NCBI RefSeq assembly: GCF_029212645.1
Contig: NZ_JARGND010000004.1
Coordinates: forward strand, 1 to 36,068
Direction of reading: 5' to 3'
Length of the DNA stretch: 36,068 bases
Source of the DNA: Vannielia sp.
Lineage (GTDB): Bacteria > Pseudomonadota > Alphaproteobacteria > Rhodobacterales > Rhodobacteraceae
Every line of letters begins with the position of its first letter. Within the stretch, counting starts at the first letter, position 1. A program made the translations under genes and the position numbers. Under the pieces are notes generated by a model. That model did no database searches, was not told the DNA's origin, and saw only the letters and a list, made by a program, of their open reading frames with translations. Positions 1 through 8,061 of this stretch are shown here, piece after piece.

Positions 1-592
1 CCTTGACCGACCAGTATTCACGGGCGCGGAAGGCCTCGATCTCCATCTCGCGCTCAACGATGAGGCGCAGGCAAACCGATTGCACCCGACCGGCAGAGCG
101 CGCACCGGGCAGTTTGCGCCACAGCACCGGGCTGAGGTTGAAGCCAACCAGATAATCCAGCGCGCGGCGGGCAAGATAGGCCTCGACCAGCTCCATATCC
201 ACCTGGCGCGGGTTGGCCATGGCCTCGGTCACCGCGTCCTTGGTGATCGCGTTGAAGGTGACACGGCTGACGGGCGTGTCCTTCTTGATGGATTTGCGCT
301 TGGTCAGCGCCTCTTGCAGGTGCCACGAAATCGCCTCGCCCTCGCGGTCGGGGTCGGTTGCGAGGATCAGGGCGTTGTCGTCTTTCAGGGCGTTGGCGAT
401 GGCGGCGACGTGCTTTTTGCTGTCGGACGCGACCTCCCATTTCATCTCGAAATCATGGTCCGGGTCGACGGAGCCATCCTTTGGAGGCAGGTCACGAACG
501 TGCCCGTAGGAGGCTAGAACCGTATAGTTCGGCCCCAAATATTTGTTGATTGTCTTGGCCTTAGCAGGAGACTCGACAACGACAACTGGCAT
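1..592 (-). CDS. topA: DNA topoisomerase I, N-terminal part (cut by window edge)
   Basis: Type IA topoisomerase that relaxes negatively supercoiled DNA. Only the first 197 codons are present; the gene runs off the left edge, so the active-site tyrosine is not visible. Translation from the ATG at 590-592 begins MPVVVVESPAKAKTINKYLG, the usual start of the TOPRIM domain. The metal-binding DxDxE motif is at D80, D82 and E84 within ATDPDREGEAISWHL. The RAGRVQSVCLRLIVEREXEI-type helix of the family also appears near the edge as SAGRVQSVCLRLIVEREMEI. An AGGAT ribosome site lies just upstream. dprA lies upstream on the same strand, 130 bp away, an arrangement common in alphaproteobacteria. Confidence 0.97.
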   Translation of the reverse strand, partial: MPVVVVESPAKAKTINKYLGPNYTVLASYGHVRDLPPKDGSVDPDHDFEMKWEVASDSKKHVAAIANALKDDNALILATDPDREGEAISWHLQEALTKRKSIKKDTPVSRVTFNAITKDAVTEAMANPRQVDMELVEAYLARRALDYLVGFNLSPVLWRKLPGARSAGRVQSVCLRLIVEREMEIEAFRAREYWSVK

Positions 593-632
593 GGTGGGGT
601 ATCCTGTAAAGGGGTGACTCGAATTGGCGCGC

Positions 633-662
633 AACATGTGGTGGCAGGTTGAGGCTTGTCAA
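633..662 (-). promoter_or_regulatory. Candidate sigma-70-type promoter for topA
   Basis: On the minus strand a perfect TTGACA (657-662) is followed after 18 nt by CATGTT (633-638), a weak -10 matching TATAAT at only three positions. It sits about 40 nt before the topA start. The -35 is convincing and the -10 is not, so this is a suggestion only. Confidence 0.3.
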
Positions 663-722
663 TGGAGGGTATTTTGCAATTGCAGCGAACCCTATGGAGA
701 GATGGCCCCGGGCGCGGCAGGT

Positions 723-1871
723 TCACGCGGTTTTGAGGACGAGGCCGCCGGGCTGGCGGGTAATCTGGCCGTCAAGCTCCAGCGAGGTGAGCCCTTCTGA
801 CAGGTAGCGCGCGGGCAGGGAGAGATCCCGCGCAAGCTGGTCCTCGGCAATGGGGGCGGGGCCGAGGCGGGACAGGATTTCCTGGTGCAGCGCATTGGTG
901 TCGCGCAGGGTGCGGCGGCCGGGTGCGCCCGTTTCGGAGGCAACGGGGGGGGCGGTGATTTGCCGCTCGGAGCGGGCGAGGGGCATTTCGCCAAGCGCTT
1001 CAAGCACATCATCTGCGCCGCGTACCAAAAGGGCGCCATCGCGGATCAACATGTTGCAACCAGAGGCGCGGGCATCAAGCGGATGGCCCGGCACCGCCAT
1101 AACTTCGCGGCCTTGATCCAGCGCACCACGGGCGGTGATGAGGCTTCCGGAGCGCGCGCCAGCCTCAACCACCACCACCGCGCGGGCAATGCCCGAGATG
1201 ATCCGGTTGCGTTTGGGGAAGTGGCGCGCCTGTGGTTTCAGCCCCGGTGGCATTTCTGAAAGGATGAGGCCGCCTTCAGCGATGTCGCCCATCAGCCTGG
1301 CGTTTTCCGAAGGGTAAACGACATCTACCCCGCCAGCGACCACGGCCACGGTGCCGCTGGCAAGGCTGGCCTTGTGGGCGGCGGTATCCACCCCGCGGGC
1401 AAGGCCGGAGGCGATGGCAAGGCCCGCCTCGGCCAGGGTGGCGGCGAGGCGGGTGGCCATGCGCAGGCCCAGCGAAGAGGCGTTGCGCGCCCCGACGATG
1501 GCAATCATCGGGCGTGCGGGAAGCTCCAGATCGCCGCGCGCCCAAAGCAGCGGCGGGGCATCAGGGATTTCGCGCAGGGACGCGGGGTAATGCCGGTCGC
1601 TGTGGCAGATCAACCTGGCCCCGGCCCGCTTGCCAGCGGCGAGTTCACGGCGGGCCTGACTTTCAGGGAAGAGGTTGTATTTTCTCACACCGGCGTCGGC
1701 GGCAACCTTGGGGAGGGCTTCAAGGGCGGCGGCGGCGCTGCCGTGCTCGTGCAGGAGGCGGTAAAATGTGGTGGGGCCAACGCGGTGGGAACGCAAGAGA
1801 CGAAGCCACAACAACCTATCTTCTTCCGAGGTGGGTGGTGCGAGGGGGGGTGGGGAAGAAAACAAATCCAC
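723..1871 (-). CDS. dprA: DNA-processing protein DprA
   Basis: DprA binds incoming single-stranded DNA and loads RecA during natural transformation. The protein has 382 residues. An N-terminal helical region (LLRSHRVGPTTFYRLL) is followed by the Rossmann-like core with IAIVGARNASSLGLRMA, SGLARGVDTAAHKASL and GTVAVVAGGVDVVYPSENA, then the conserved FPKRNRIISGIA and EAGARSGSLITA blocks. The last ~70 residues resemble the winged-helix DML1-like tail (LGPAPIAEDQLARDLSLPA). Translation appears to start at GTG (1869-1871), giving MDLFSSPPP. The gene lies between tldD and topA on the same strand. The start codon is less certain than the identity. Confidence 0.95.
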   Translation of the reverse strand: MDLFSSPPPLAPPTSEEDRLLWLRLLRSHRVGPTTFYRLLHEHGSAAAALEALPKVAADAGVRKYNLFPESQARRELAAGKRAGARLICHSDRHYPASLREIPDAPPLLWARGDLELPARPMIAIVGARNASSLGLRMATRLAATLAEAGLAIASGLARGVDTAAHKASLASGTVAVVAGGVDVVYPSENARLMGDIAEGGLILSEMPPGLKPQARHFPKRNRIISGIARAVVVVEAGARSGSLITARGALDQGREVMAVPGHPLDARASGCNMLIRDGALLVRGADDVLEALGEMPLARSERQITAPPVASETGAPGRRTLRDTNALHQEILSRLGPAPIAEDQLARDLSLPARYLSEGLTSLELDGQITRQPGGLVLKTA

Positions 1872-2115
1872 GCCGTTATCGCTCCGTCTGCTTGCACCTT
1901 CAGGTTTAAACTTAAGTGGTTAATTGCTTCTTAACGGGCAGAGAAAAATGCGTTGTGAACGCCATTTAATTTGTAGAGATCCGGCGCAATGGGGAAAATC
2001 GCCATGAAAACAAGGGCAATGAGCAGGGCTCGTCCCGGCGGATAATCTTGGCGGTGGCGGCTGGTGCGCCCCGGGCCAAGCGAAGCCGGGGCGACATTGT
2101 ATTAACGGTCGGAAC

Positions 2116-3537
2116 TCACACCGCAGCGGCACCGCCCACCGTGAGCCCGCCGATTCGAAGGGTTGGCTGGCCCACGCCAACCGGCACCCACTGGCCCGCC
2201 TTGCCGCAATTGCCGATGCCCGGATCAAGCGCCATGTCATTGCCGATGGCGGAAATGTTGCGCAGGGCGGTGGCGCCATCGCCGATTAGCGTGGCGCCTT
2301 TCACCGGGTTGCCAACGCGCCCCCCCTTCACCCGGTAGGCCTCGGTGCAGGAGAACACGAACTTGCCAGAGGTGATATCCACCTGGCCGCCGCCAAAGCC
2401 CACCGCATAGAGCCCGTCCTCAAGGCCCGAAAGGATCGCCTCGGGGCTGTCGCTGCCGCCGAGCATATAGGTGTTGGTCATCCGGGGCATGGGCGGGTGC
2501 GCATAGCTTTGGCGCCGCCCGTTGCCGGTGGTTTCAACGCCCATCAGGCGGGCATTCTGGCGGTCTTGCATATAGCCGACAAGGATGCCGTCTTCGATCA
2601 GGGTGGTTTTGCCGGAAGGCGTGCCCTCATCATCCACGGTGATCGAGCCGCGACGGTCGGGGATGGTGCCATCGTCGAGCACGGTTACGCCGGGGGCGGC
2701 AACGCGCTGACCCATCAGCCCGGCGAAAGCAGAGCTGCCCTTGCGGTTGAAATCGCCCTCCAACCCGTGGCCAATGGCCTCGTGGAGCAGGATGCCGGGC
2801 CAGCCGGGGCCGAGGACGACATCCATCATCCCGGCAGGCGCGGGCTCGGCATCCAGGTTGACCAGCGCGATTCGCAGGGCTTCGCGGGCGGCGGGCTGCC
2901 ACATTTCGGGGGCGATCAGCCCGCCAAGCTCTACCCGGCCACCGCCGCCATGCGCGCCGCTCTCGCGCCGCCCGTCCTGCTCGATGATGAGGGAGACGTA
3001 GATGCGGGTCATCGGGCGGGTATCGCTGACCATCTGACCATCGGGGCGCAGGATCACCACCTCTTGCAGCGAAGCGGCGAGCGAGGCCGAAACCTGCACC
3101 ACGCGGGGATCAAGCCCGCGGGTGAAGGCATCAATCTCGCGCAGCGTGTCAATTTTTACCGGAAATTCCACGCCCTCGATCGGGTCGGCATCGCCGTAGA
3201 GCTTGCGGTTGGTCGGCTTTGGCCCCTCGGCCATGATGCCGCCGCCATCGCCCACCGCCAGCCGGGCGGTTTCGGCGGCGCGCATCAGGGCGGCCTCGGT
3301 GAGCTGGGTGGAATGGGCATAGCCCGAGGTTTCTCCCTTTACCGCGCGCAGGCCAAAGCCCTCGGAGGCATCAAAACTGGCGGTCTTTACCCGGCCATCC
3401 TCCAGCGCCAGCATCTCGGAGCGCCGCCTTTCAAGGAACAGCTCGCCATCTTCGGCACCATCGGTTGCAGATTTTAGCGCCCGCAGGGCGGTGGCGTCAT
3501 CGAGGCTTGTTTCAAAGGGGCGAAACGTATCTGACAT
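2116..3537 (-). CDS. tldD: Metalloprotease TldD
   Basis: TldD pairs with TldE/PmbA in a cytoplasmic zinc protease that degrades unfolded peptides and matures some modified peptides. The protein has 473 residues, the normal family length. The zinc motif HEAIGH is at about 252-257 (HEAIGHGLEGDFNRKGSSAF), followed by DDGTIPDRRGSITVDDEGTP and, near the C-terminus, FVFSCTEAYRVKGG with the conserved cysteine. The start is the ATG at 3535-3537. It is divergent from ctaC with a 196-bp gap. No tldE is present in the window. Confidence 0.96.
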   Translation of the reverse strand: MSDTFRPFETSLDDATALRALKSATDGAEDGELFLERRRSEMLALEDGRVKTASFDASEGFGLRAVKGETSGYAHSTQLTEAALMRAAETARLAVGDGGGIMAEGPKPTNRKLYGDADPIEGVEFPVKIDTLREIDAFTRGLDPRVVQVSASLAASLQEVVILRPDGQMVSDTRPMTRIYVSLIIEQDGRRESGAHGGGGRVELGGLIAPEMWQPAAREALRIALVNLDAEPAPAGMMDVVLGPGWPGILLHEAIGHGLEGDFNRKGSSAFAGLMGQRVAAPGVTVLDDGTIPDRRGSITVDDEGTPSGKTTLIEDGILVGYMQDRQNARLMGVETTGNGRRQSYAHPPMPRMTNTYMLGGSDSPEAILSGLEDGLYAVGFGGGQVDITSGKFVFSCTEAYRVKGGRVGNPVKGATLIGDGATALRNISAIGNDMALDPGIGNCGKAGQWVPVGVGQPTLRIGGLTVGGAAAV

Positions 3538-3663
3538 CGGGGTCTCCGGCTGTGTTTACGGCCCAACGCGCCAAGATGACGCGCTGTAAGCGCTTGAGCG
3601 ATACGATGTAATATGGTTTGAGACGCGCTAGGGAACAACTGGGCCGCGACCATGTGGCCCGAT

Positions 3664-3700
3664 GCAGGGCGCGACCCCCTTCACCGAAACGGGGGCCTGC
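3664..3700 (+). promoter_or_regulatory. Hairpin in the ctaC leader
   Basis: GCAGG (3664-3668) and CCCCC (3675-3679) can pair with GGGGG (3691-3695) and CCTGC (3696-3700). This gives a ten-base-pair stem with a six-nt bulge and an 11-nt loop. It ends about 20 nt before the ctaC ribosome site, so it would lie in the 5' leader of the oxidase operon if transcription starts upstream. No T-run follows, so it is not a standard terminator. The function is unknown. Confidence 0.35.
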
Positions 3701-3733
3701 ATGATGCGACGGTACAAGCGAAGGGACTTGCCG

Positions 3734-4597
3734 ATGAACACTATGAAGCGGATTGCCGCAGTCACAGCCGGGCTTTCGGCCGGGATGATGAGCCTCGCAG
3801 TCTGGGCACAAGATGGCATCGAAGGCCTTGAAACCGTGGGGAAACCTCACGCGGAAGGCATCGCCTTTCAGCCCGCCGCCACCGAGTTGGCGCGCGATCT
3901 GCACTGGCTTGAGGGCATGGTCAACGTGATCATCATCGCCGTCTCGCTCTTTGTGGTGGCGCTGCTTGCCATCATCATTGTGCGCTTCAATCAGCGGGTC
4001 AACAAGGAGCCGGCGCGCTTCACCCACAACACCCCGATCGAGATCACATGGACCCTGGTGCCCATCCTGATTCTCATCTTTATCGGCTCGTTCTCGCTGC
4101 CCGTGCTGTTCAAACAGCAGGAAATCCCCGAGCCCGAGGTTATTGTGAAGGCGACCGGCTACCAATGGTATTGGGGCTACGAATATCCCGAGCGTGATTT
4201 TGTCTTTGACAGCATCCTGCTCGCACGGGACGAGCTGGCTGACTATGGCTACGCCGACGACGAATATCTGCTGGCCGTCGACAATGCGATGGTTGTGCCG
4301 GTGAACAAGGTTGTCGTGGTGCGTGTCACCGGTGGTGATGTGATCCACTCCTGGACCATCCCCGCCTTTGGCGTGAAGCAGGATGCCGTGCCGGGCCGGA
4401 CCGCCGAGCTGTGGTTCAAGGCCGAGCGCGAAGGCGTTTACTTTGGCCAGTGTTCCGAGCTTTGCGGCAAGGACCACGCCTATATGCCGATCACCGTGAA
4501 GGTGGTCAGCGACGAGGTTTATGCCCAGTGGCTTGACCGGATGGCCGAAGAATATGCCGGCACCCCGCCCGCCGTCACGGTGGCGCAGGCCGACTGA
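3734..4597 (+). CDS. ctaC: Cytochrome c oxidase subunit II (aa3 type)
   Basis: Subunit II accepts electrons from cytochrome c at the CuA centre of the terminal oxidase. I place the start at ATG 3734, preceded by AAGGGA seven nt upstream, rather than the in-frame ATG at 3662. This gives 287 residues beginning with a signal peptide that ends AVWA before QDG. Two membrane helices follow (MVNVIIIAVSLFVVALLAII and TWTLVPILILIFIGSFSLP). The C-terminal cupredoxin domain carries the CuA ligands: the histidine of VIHSW, then GQCSELCGKDHAYM with two cysteines, glutamate, histidine and methionine. It is the first gene of the oxidase operon. Subunit I (ctaD) is absent, as is usual in Rhodobacter and Paracoccus. 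Confidence 0.97.
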   Translation: MNTMKRIAAVTAGLSAGMMSLAVWAQDGIEGLETVGKPHAEGIAFQPAATELARDLHWLEGMVNVIIIAVSLFVVALLAIIIVRFNQRVNKEPARFTHNTPIEITWTLVPILILIFIGSFSLPVLFKQQEIPEPEVIVKATGYQWYWGYEYPERDFVFDSILLARDELADYGYADDEYLLAVDNAMVVPVNKVVVVRVTGGDVIHSWTIPAFGVKQDAVPGRTAELWFKAEREGVYFGQCSELCGKDHAYMPITVKVVSDEVYAQWLDRMAEEYAGTPPAVTVAQAD

Positions 4598-4709
4598 CCA
4601 GCATGCGCGCGGCGGCGCGGCCCGGCGGGGCTGCACCGCCCGCACACCCCTGTTACCTCACCCAGGCTGCCCGCGCGAACGGCGGCTCAGGAAGGGAAGC
4701 GAGAGATAG

Positions 4710-5648
4710 ATGAGCGATATAAACGCCTATGAGCGCGTAAACGAACCGGGGTTCGGGGACTATGTTGCCCTGTTGAAACCACGGGTGATGTCGCTTGTCG
4801 TTTTCACGGCTTTCGTGGGGCTGATGGTTGCCCCCGTGCCGGTGCATCCGGTTATTGCCTTCACCTCGATCCTGTTCATTGCCATTGGTGGCGGTGCCTC
4901 CGGCGCGCTGAACATGTGGTGGGACGCCGATATTGATGCCGTGATGAGCCGCACCAAGAAGCGCCCGATCCCCGCAGGCAAGATTGCACCGGGCGAGGCG
5001 CTGGGCCTTGGCGTGGCACTTTCGGGCCTGTCGGTGATGATGCTCGCGCTGGCCTCCAACCTGCTGGCTGCGGGTTTGCTGGCCTTCACCATCTTCTTTT
5101 ACGCTGTGATCTACACCATGTGGCTCAAGCGCTGGACGCCGCAGAACATTGTGATCGGCGGCGCTGCAGGGGCCTTTCCGCCAATGATCGGCTGGGCGGC
5201 TGCGACTGGCTCGATCAGCCTCGAATCGGTGCTGATGTTTGGCCTCATCTTCTTTTGGACGCCGCCGCACTTCTGGGCGCTGTGCCTTTTCATGAAGTCC
5301 GACTACTCCGACGCCAAGGTGCCCATGCTCACCGTTACGCACGGCCATGATGCGGCGCGCCGCCAGATCTTTATCTACAGCCTGGTGCTGGCAGCCTCGG
5401 CGATTGCCCTTGGGCTGACCTCGGTTGCCGGGCCGGTGTACCTTGCCACCGCGATCGTGATGAACCTGATGTTCGTCAAAGGCGGCTGGGACATTTTCCG
5501 CCGTTCGACCGAGCAGGCGCAGGCCGATAGCTACAAGGTGGAAAAGCGCTACTTCAAGCTCTCGCTCATTTACCTTTCCCTGCACTTTGGCGCGCTTCTG
5601 GCAGATGCCGCGCTGCGCGGTCTGGGGCTGATTGGAGGCGGCGCATGA
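4710..5648 (+). CDS. ctaB: Protohaem IX farnesyltransferase (haem O synthase)
   Basis: CtaB attaches a farnesyl group to haem b, making haem O, the precursor of haem A for the aa3 oxidase. The 312-residue protein is a UbiA-family integral membrane prenyltransferase with about eight or nine hydrophobic helices. The first aspartate-rich motif is NMWWDADIDAVMSRTKKRPI and the second region is DYSDAKVPMLTVTHG. It starts at ATG 4710 after a GCGAGAGATAG leader and lies 112 bp after ctaC. Its stop codon overlaps the next start (ATGA), which suggests translational coupling. Confidence 0.97.
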   Translation: MSDINAYERVNEPGFGDYVALLKPRVMSLVVFTAFVGLMVAPVPVHPVIAFTSILFIAIGGGASGALNMWWDADIDAVMSRTKKRPIPAGKIAPGEALGLGVALSGLSVMMLALASNLLAAGLLAFTIFFYAVIYTMWLKRWTPQNIVIGGAAGAFPPMIGWAAATGSISLESVLMFGLIFFWTPPHFWALCLFMKSDYSDAKVPMLTVTHGHDAARRQIFIYSLVLAASAIALGLTSVAGPVYLATAIVMNLMFVKGGWDIFRRSTEQAQADSYKVEKRYFKLSLIYLSLHFGALLADAALRGLGLIGGGA

Positions 5649-5836
5649 TCAAGGTTGAGCATGAGTTGCACGGGCGGCGGTTTGGCCGCAATGTGGGCCT
5701 GGGCCTGTCGCTCGCCGGTTTGGTGGTGATTGTGCTCCTGCTGACCGTGGTGAAAGTGACGCGCGGCTCCAACATGGAAGCCTTTGACCATTCGGTCCGC
5801 CCGTCCATGACCGTTGATGAGGAGACCGGAAACTGA
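5645..5836 (+). CDS. Small single-span membrane protein of the oxidase operon (CoxF-like)
   Basis: A 63-residue protein with one hydrophobic span (VGLGLSLAGLVVIVLLLTVV, about residues 18-37). A short positively charged N-terminus (HELHGRRFGRN) precedes the span, and an approximately 25-residue tail ends in DEETGN. It overlaps ctaB by four bases (ATGA) and shares one base with the ctaG start (TGATG), so it is tightly embedded. Small proteins at this position are known in alphaproteobacterial cta operons and are sometimes named CoxF. A role in oxidase assembly is inferred only from position. That it is a real gene is well supported by the overlaps. Confidence 0.8.
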   Translation: MIKVEHELHGRRFGRNVGLGLSLAGLVVIVLLLTVVKVTRGSNMEAFDHSVRPSMTVDEETGN

Positions 5837-6438
5837 TGTCTGACCAGACCCCGCAAAACCAGCCCAACAACACCCGCACCGCGCTTTATGCGGCGGGGCT
5901 TGTGCTGTTTATGGGGGCCATGGCCTGGGCGGCGGTGCCGTTTTACAGCTGGTTCTGCAAAGTTACCGGGTTTGGCGGCACCACGGCGGTGGCCGATGCG
6001 GGCGCTGACCGGGTGTTGGACGAGACCATCGTTATCCGCTTTGATGCTTCCAAGGAACGCGATATGCCGTGGAGTTTCAAACCCATGCAGCAAGAGATGG
6101 AACTGAAGATCGGTGAAACCGGGCTGGCCTTTTATGAGGCCTACAACCCCACCGACCACCCCGTGGCCGGGCAGGCGAGCTACAACGTGACGCCCTATGT
6201 GGCAGGCGGGTTCTTCACCAAGATTGACTGCTTTTGCTTCACCGAGCAGGTGCTGCAACCCGGTGAGCGGGTGCAGATGCCGGTGAGCTTTTACGTTGAT
6301 CCGGAAATCGTGGATGATCGCGATGCGAAATACGCGCAGTCGATCACCCTGTCCTATACTTTTTACGAAATTGACCTGCCCCAAGAGCAGGCTGCCGTCG
6401 CAACAAGGCCCGCCCCCGGCGCGCCGCGTGCCAATTAA
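5836..6438 (+). CDS. ctaG: Cytochrome c oxidase copper chaperone CtaG/Cox11
   Basis: Cox11 delivers copper to the CuB site of subunit I. The 200-residue protein has one N-terminal membrane helix (TALYAAGLVLFMGAMAWAAV, about 15-34) followed by a periplasmic immunoglobulin-like domain. The copper-binding CFCF motif is near residue 132 (KIDCFCFTEQVL), and the helix-proximal cysteine appears in YSWFCKVTGFGGTT. It starts at ATG 5836, sharing a base with the upstream stop, and is followed 33 bp later by ctaE. Confidence 0.97.
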   Translation: MSDQTPQNQPNNTRTALYAAGLVLFMGAMAWAAVPFYSWFCKVTGFGGTTAVADAGADRVLDETIVIRFDASKERDMPWSFKPMQQEMELKIGETGLAFYEAYNPTDHPVAGQASYNVTPYVAGGFFTKIDCFCFTEQVLQPGERVQMPVSFYVDPEIVDDRDAKYAQSITLSYTFYEIDLPQEQAAVATRPAPGAPRAN

Positions 6439-6471
6439 ATGAAGACAGACGAGACCGTTGAGGGATAGCCA

Positions 6472-7284
6472 ATGGCCCATGAAAAGAACCACGACTTTCA
6501 CATCCTGAACCCTTCGATCTGGCCCCTGGCGGGCGCAGTTGCGGGGTTTGTCATGTTTTTTGGTGCGGTCCAGTGGATCTCACCGCAGGTTGACACCAAC
6601 CAGCCCTGGATTTTCCTCGCTGGTCTGGCCGGCGTGCTTTACGTCATGTTCGCATGGTGGTCGGAAGTTGTTGAAGAAGGCGAAGTTGGCGATCATACGC
6701 CGGTGGTGCGAATTGGCCTGCGCTACGGCTTCATCCTGTTCATCATGTCCGAGGTCATGTTCTTCGCGGCGTGGTTCTGGAGCTTCTTCAAGCACGCCAT
6801 GTATCCGATGGGCCCCGAAAGCCCTGCCGTGGATGGCGTTTGGCCGCCTGCCGGGATCGAAACCTTTGACCCTTGGCACCTGCCGCTGATCAACACGCTG
6901 ATCCTGCTCTGTTCGGGCATGGCGGCTACCTGGGCCCACCACGCGCTGGTGCATGACAACAACCGCAAGGCAATGGGCGAGGGGCTGATCCTTGCCGTGG
7001 TGCTCGGCGTGATCTTCACCCTGCTTCAGGCCTATGAATACAGCCATGCGGCCTTTGGCTTTTCTGGCAACATCTATGGCGCCAACTTCTTCATGGCGAC
7101 CGGCTTTCATGGCGCCCATGTGGTGATCGGCACGATCTTCCTGTTTATCTGCTACCTGCGCCTGCGCGCCGGGCAGTTTACACAGGAGCAGCACATTGGC
7201 TTTGAGGCTGCTGCCTGGTATTGGCACTTTGTGGATGTGGTTTGGCTCTTCCTCTTCGCTTCGATCTACATCTGGGGCGGCTGA
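6472..7284 (+). CDS. ctaE: Cytochrome c oxidase subunit III
   Basis: Subunit III stabilises the oxidase and supports proton uptake to subunit I. The 270-residue protein has seven predicted membrane helices and begins [18 protein letters not shown], typical of the family. The conserved acidic helix is [20 protein letters not shown], and [10 protein letters not shown] and [16 protein letters not shown] complete the family signature. A GAGGGATAG ribosome site precedes ATG 6472. A hairpin repeat begins two nt after its stop, and a terminator-like hairpin separates it from the SURF1 gene. Confidence 0.97.
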   Translation: MAHEKNHDFHILNPSIWPLAGAVAGFVMFFGAVQWISPQVDTNQPWIFLAGLAGVLYVMFAWWSEVVEEGEVGDHTPVVRIGLRYGFILFIMSEVMFFAAWFWSFFKHAMYPMGPESPAVDGVWPPAGIETFDPWHLPLINTLILLCSGMAATWAHHALVHDNNRKAMGEGLILAVVLGVIFTLLQAYEYSHAAFGFSGNIYGANFFMATGFHGAHVVIGTIFLFICYLRLRAGQFTQEQHIGFEAAAWYWHFVDVVWLFLFASIYIWGG

Positions 7285-7286
7285 GC

Positions 7287-7309
7287 GGTGGGTTTCACCC
7301 ACCCTACGG
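7287..7309. repeat. Dispersed hairpin repeat, copy 1
   Basis: A 23-nt sequence with the core GGTGGGTTTCACCCACC (seven-bp perfect stem, TTC loop) followed by CTACGG. It begins two nt after the ctaE stop. The identical 23 nt occur at 15109-15131, also just after a gene end. Short hairpins of this kind are dispersed intergenic repeats in many proteobacteria. Confidence 0.8.
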
Positions 7310-7337
7310 GCTGACCACAGGCCGATGACGAGTTAAC

Positions 7338-7370
7338 AACGCGGGCTGGAAACGGCCCGCGTTTGCCTTT
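7338..7370 (+). terminator. Terminator-like hairpin between ctaE and the SURF1 gene
   Basis: AACGCGGGC (7338-7346) pairs perfectly with GCCCGCGTT (7355-7363) around an eight-nt loop, and TGCCTTT follows. The stem is strong and the T-tract short. Because the SURF1 start is only 12 nt past the T-tract, this could partly terminate the oxidase transcript and lower SURF1 expression rather than end the operon. Confidence 0.6.
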
Positions 7371-7381
7371 GAAGGACCGAT

Positions 7382-8047
7382 ATGCGCTACCTCTTTCCGA
7401 TCATCCTTGGCGTTGTGGGCCTCGCTATTCTGGTGAGCCTTGGCACATGGCAGGTGCAACGCATGGCGTGGAAAGAGGGGGTGCTTGCAGAGATCGACTC
7501 GCGGATCAGCGCCGCCCCGGTCGCCGTTCCGGCCCAGCCCGATCCGCAGGCGGACCGCTTTTTGCCGGTTGAGGCGAAAGGCCTGCTTGGCATTCAGGAG
7601 ATCACTGTGCTGGCCTCGATCAAACAGGTGGGGGCGGTGCACCGGGTGATCTCTACCCTCACCACCGAAGATGGCCGCCGCCTGCTGGTTGATCTGGGCA
7701 CCCGCCCGGTGGACACCCCCGCCGATGCCCGCGCCGAAACGCCTGTGAGCGTGGTTGGCAATCTGCACTGGCCCGATGAGATTGATGGCTTCACCCCTGA
7801 GCCTGAGGGCCGCCTGTTCTTTGCCCGCGATATCCCGGCGATGGCGGCGCTGCTGGGCACTGAGCCGGTGCTGATTGTGGCCCGCCAGATCACCCCGCCG
7901 CCTAGCGGCATTACGCCGTTTCCGGTGAGCTCCACCGGCATCCCCAATGACCACCTTGAATACGCGATGACATGGTTTGGCCTCGCGCTGGTGTGGCTGG
8001 GGATGACACTGTTTCTCCTGTGGCGTATCAAGCGCCGAACTGCCTGA
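7382..8047 (+). CDS. SURF1 family cytochrome oxidase assembly protein
   Basis: SURF1 binds haem A and helps insert it into subunit I. The 221-residue protein has an N-terminal membrane helix (YLFPIILGVVGLAILVSLGT) and a C-terminal one (FGLALVWLGMTLFLLW) flanking a periplasmic domain. Family signatures are LGTWQVQRMAWKEGVL at the end of helix one and NDHLEYAMTWFGLA at the start of helix two. GAAGGA precedes ATG 7382. It follows ctaE and precedes thrC by 14 nt, with GAAGGACC after its stop serving as the thrC ribosome site. Confidence 0.95.
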   Translation: MRYLFPIILGVVGLAILVSLGTWQVQRMAWKEGVLAEIDSRISAAPVAVPAQPDPQADRFLPVEAKGLLGIQEITVLASIKQVGAVHRVISTLTTEDGRRLLVDLGTRPVDTPADARAETPVSVVGNLHWPDEIDGFTPEPEGRLFFARDIPAMAALLGTEPVLIVARQITPPPSGITPFPVSSTGIPNDHLEYAMTWFGLALVWLGMTLFLLWRIKRRTA

Positions 8048-8061
8048 AGGACCACCGCCAC

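Noticed and set aside
673..684. TTTGCAATTGCA upstream of topA as a PccR-like site
   Set aside because: It lacks the full TTTGCAAA word, and topA and dprA have no link to propionate metabolism. Chance is the better explanation.
1925..2050. Minus-strand hydrophobic run (LLIALVFMAIFPIAPDLYKL) in the gap between tldD and dprA
   Set aside because: It looks like a membrane segment, but its frame has no usable start except an internal ATG giving about 25 residues, and no ribosome site. It could be a remnant; the evidence is too thin to call.
3512..4645. Long minus-strand frames opposite real genes (also 4653-5585, 9366-10529, 16211-17536, 26134-27834, 29854-31134)
   Set aside because: Each lies opposite a gene with clear family motifs and is rich in His, Arg, Gly and Pro, as expected of antisense frames in G+C-rich coding DNA.
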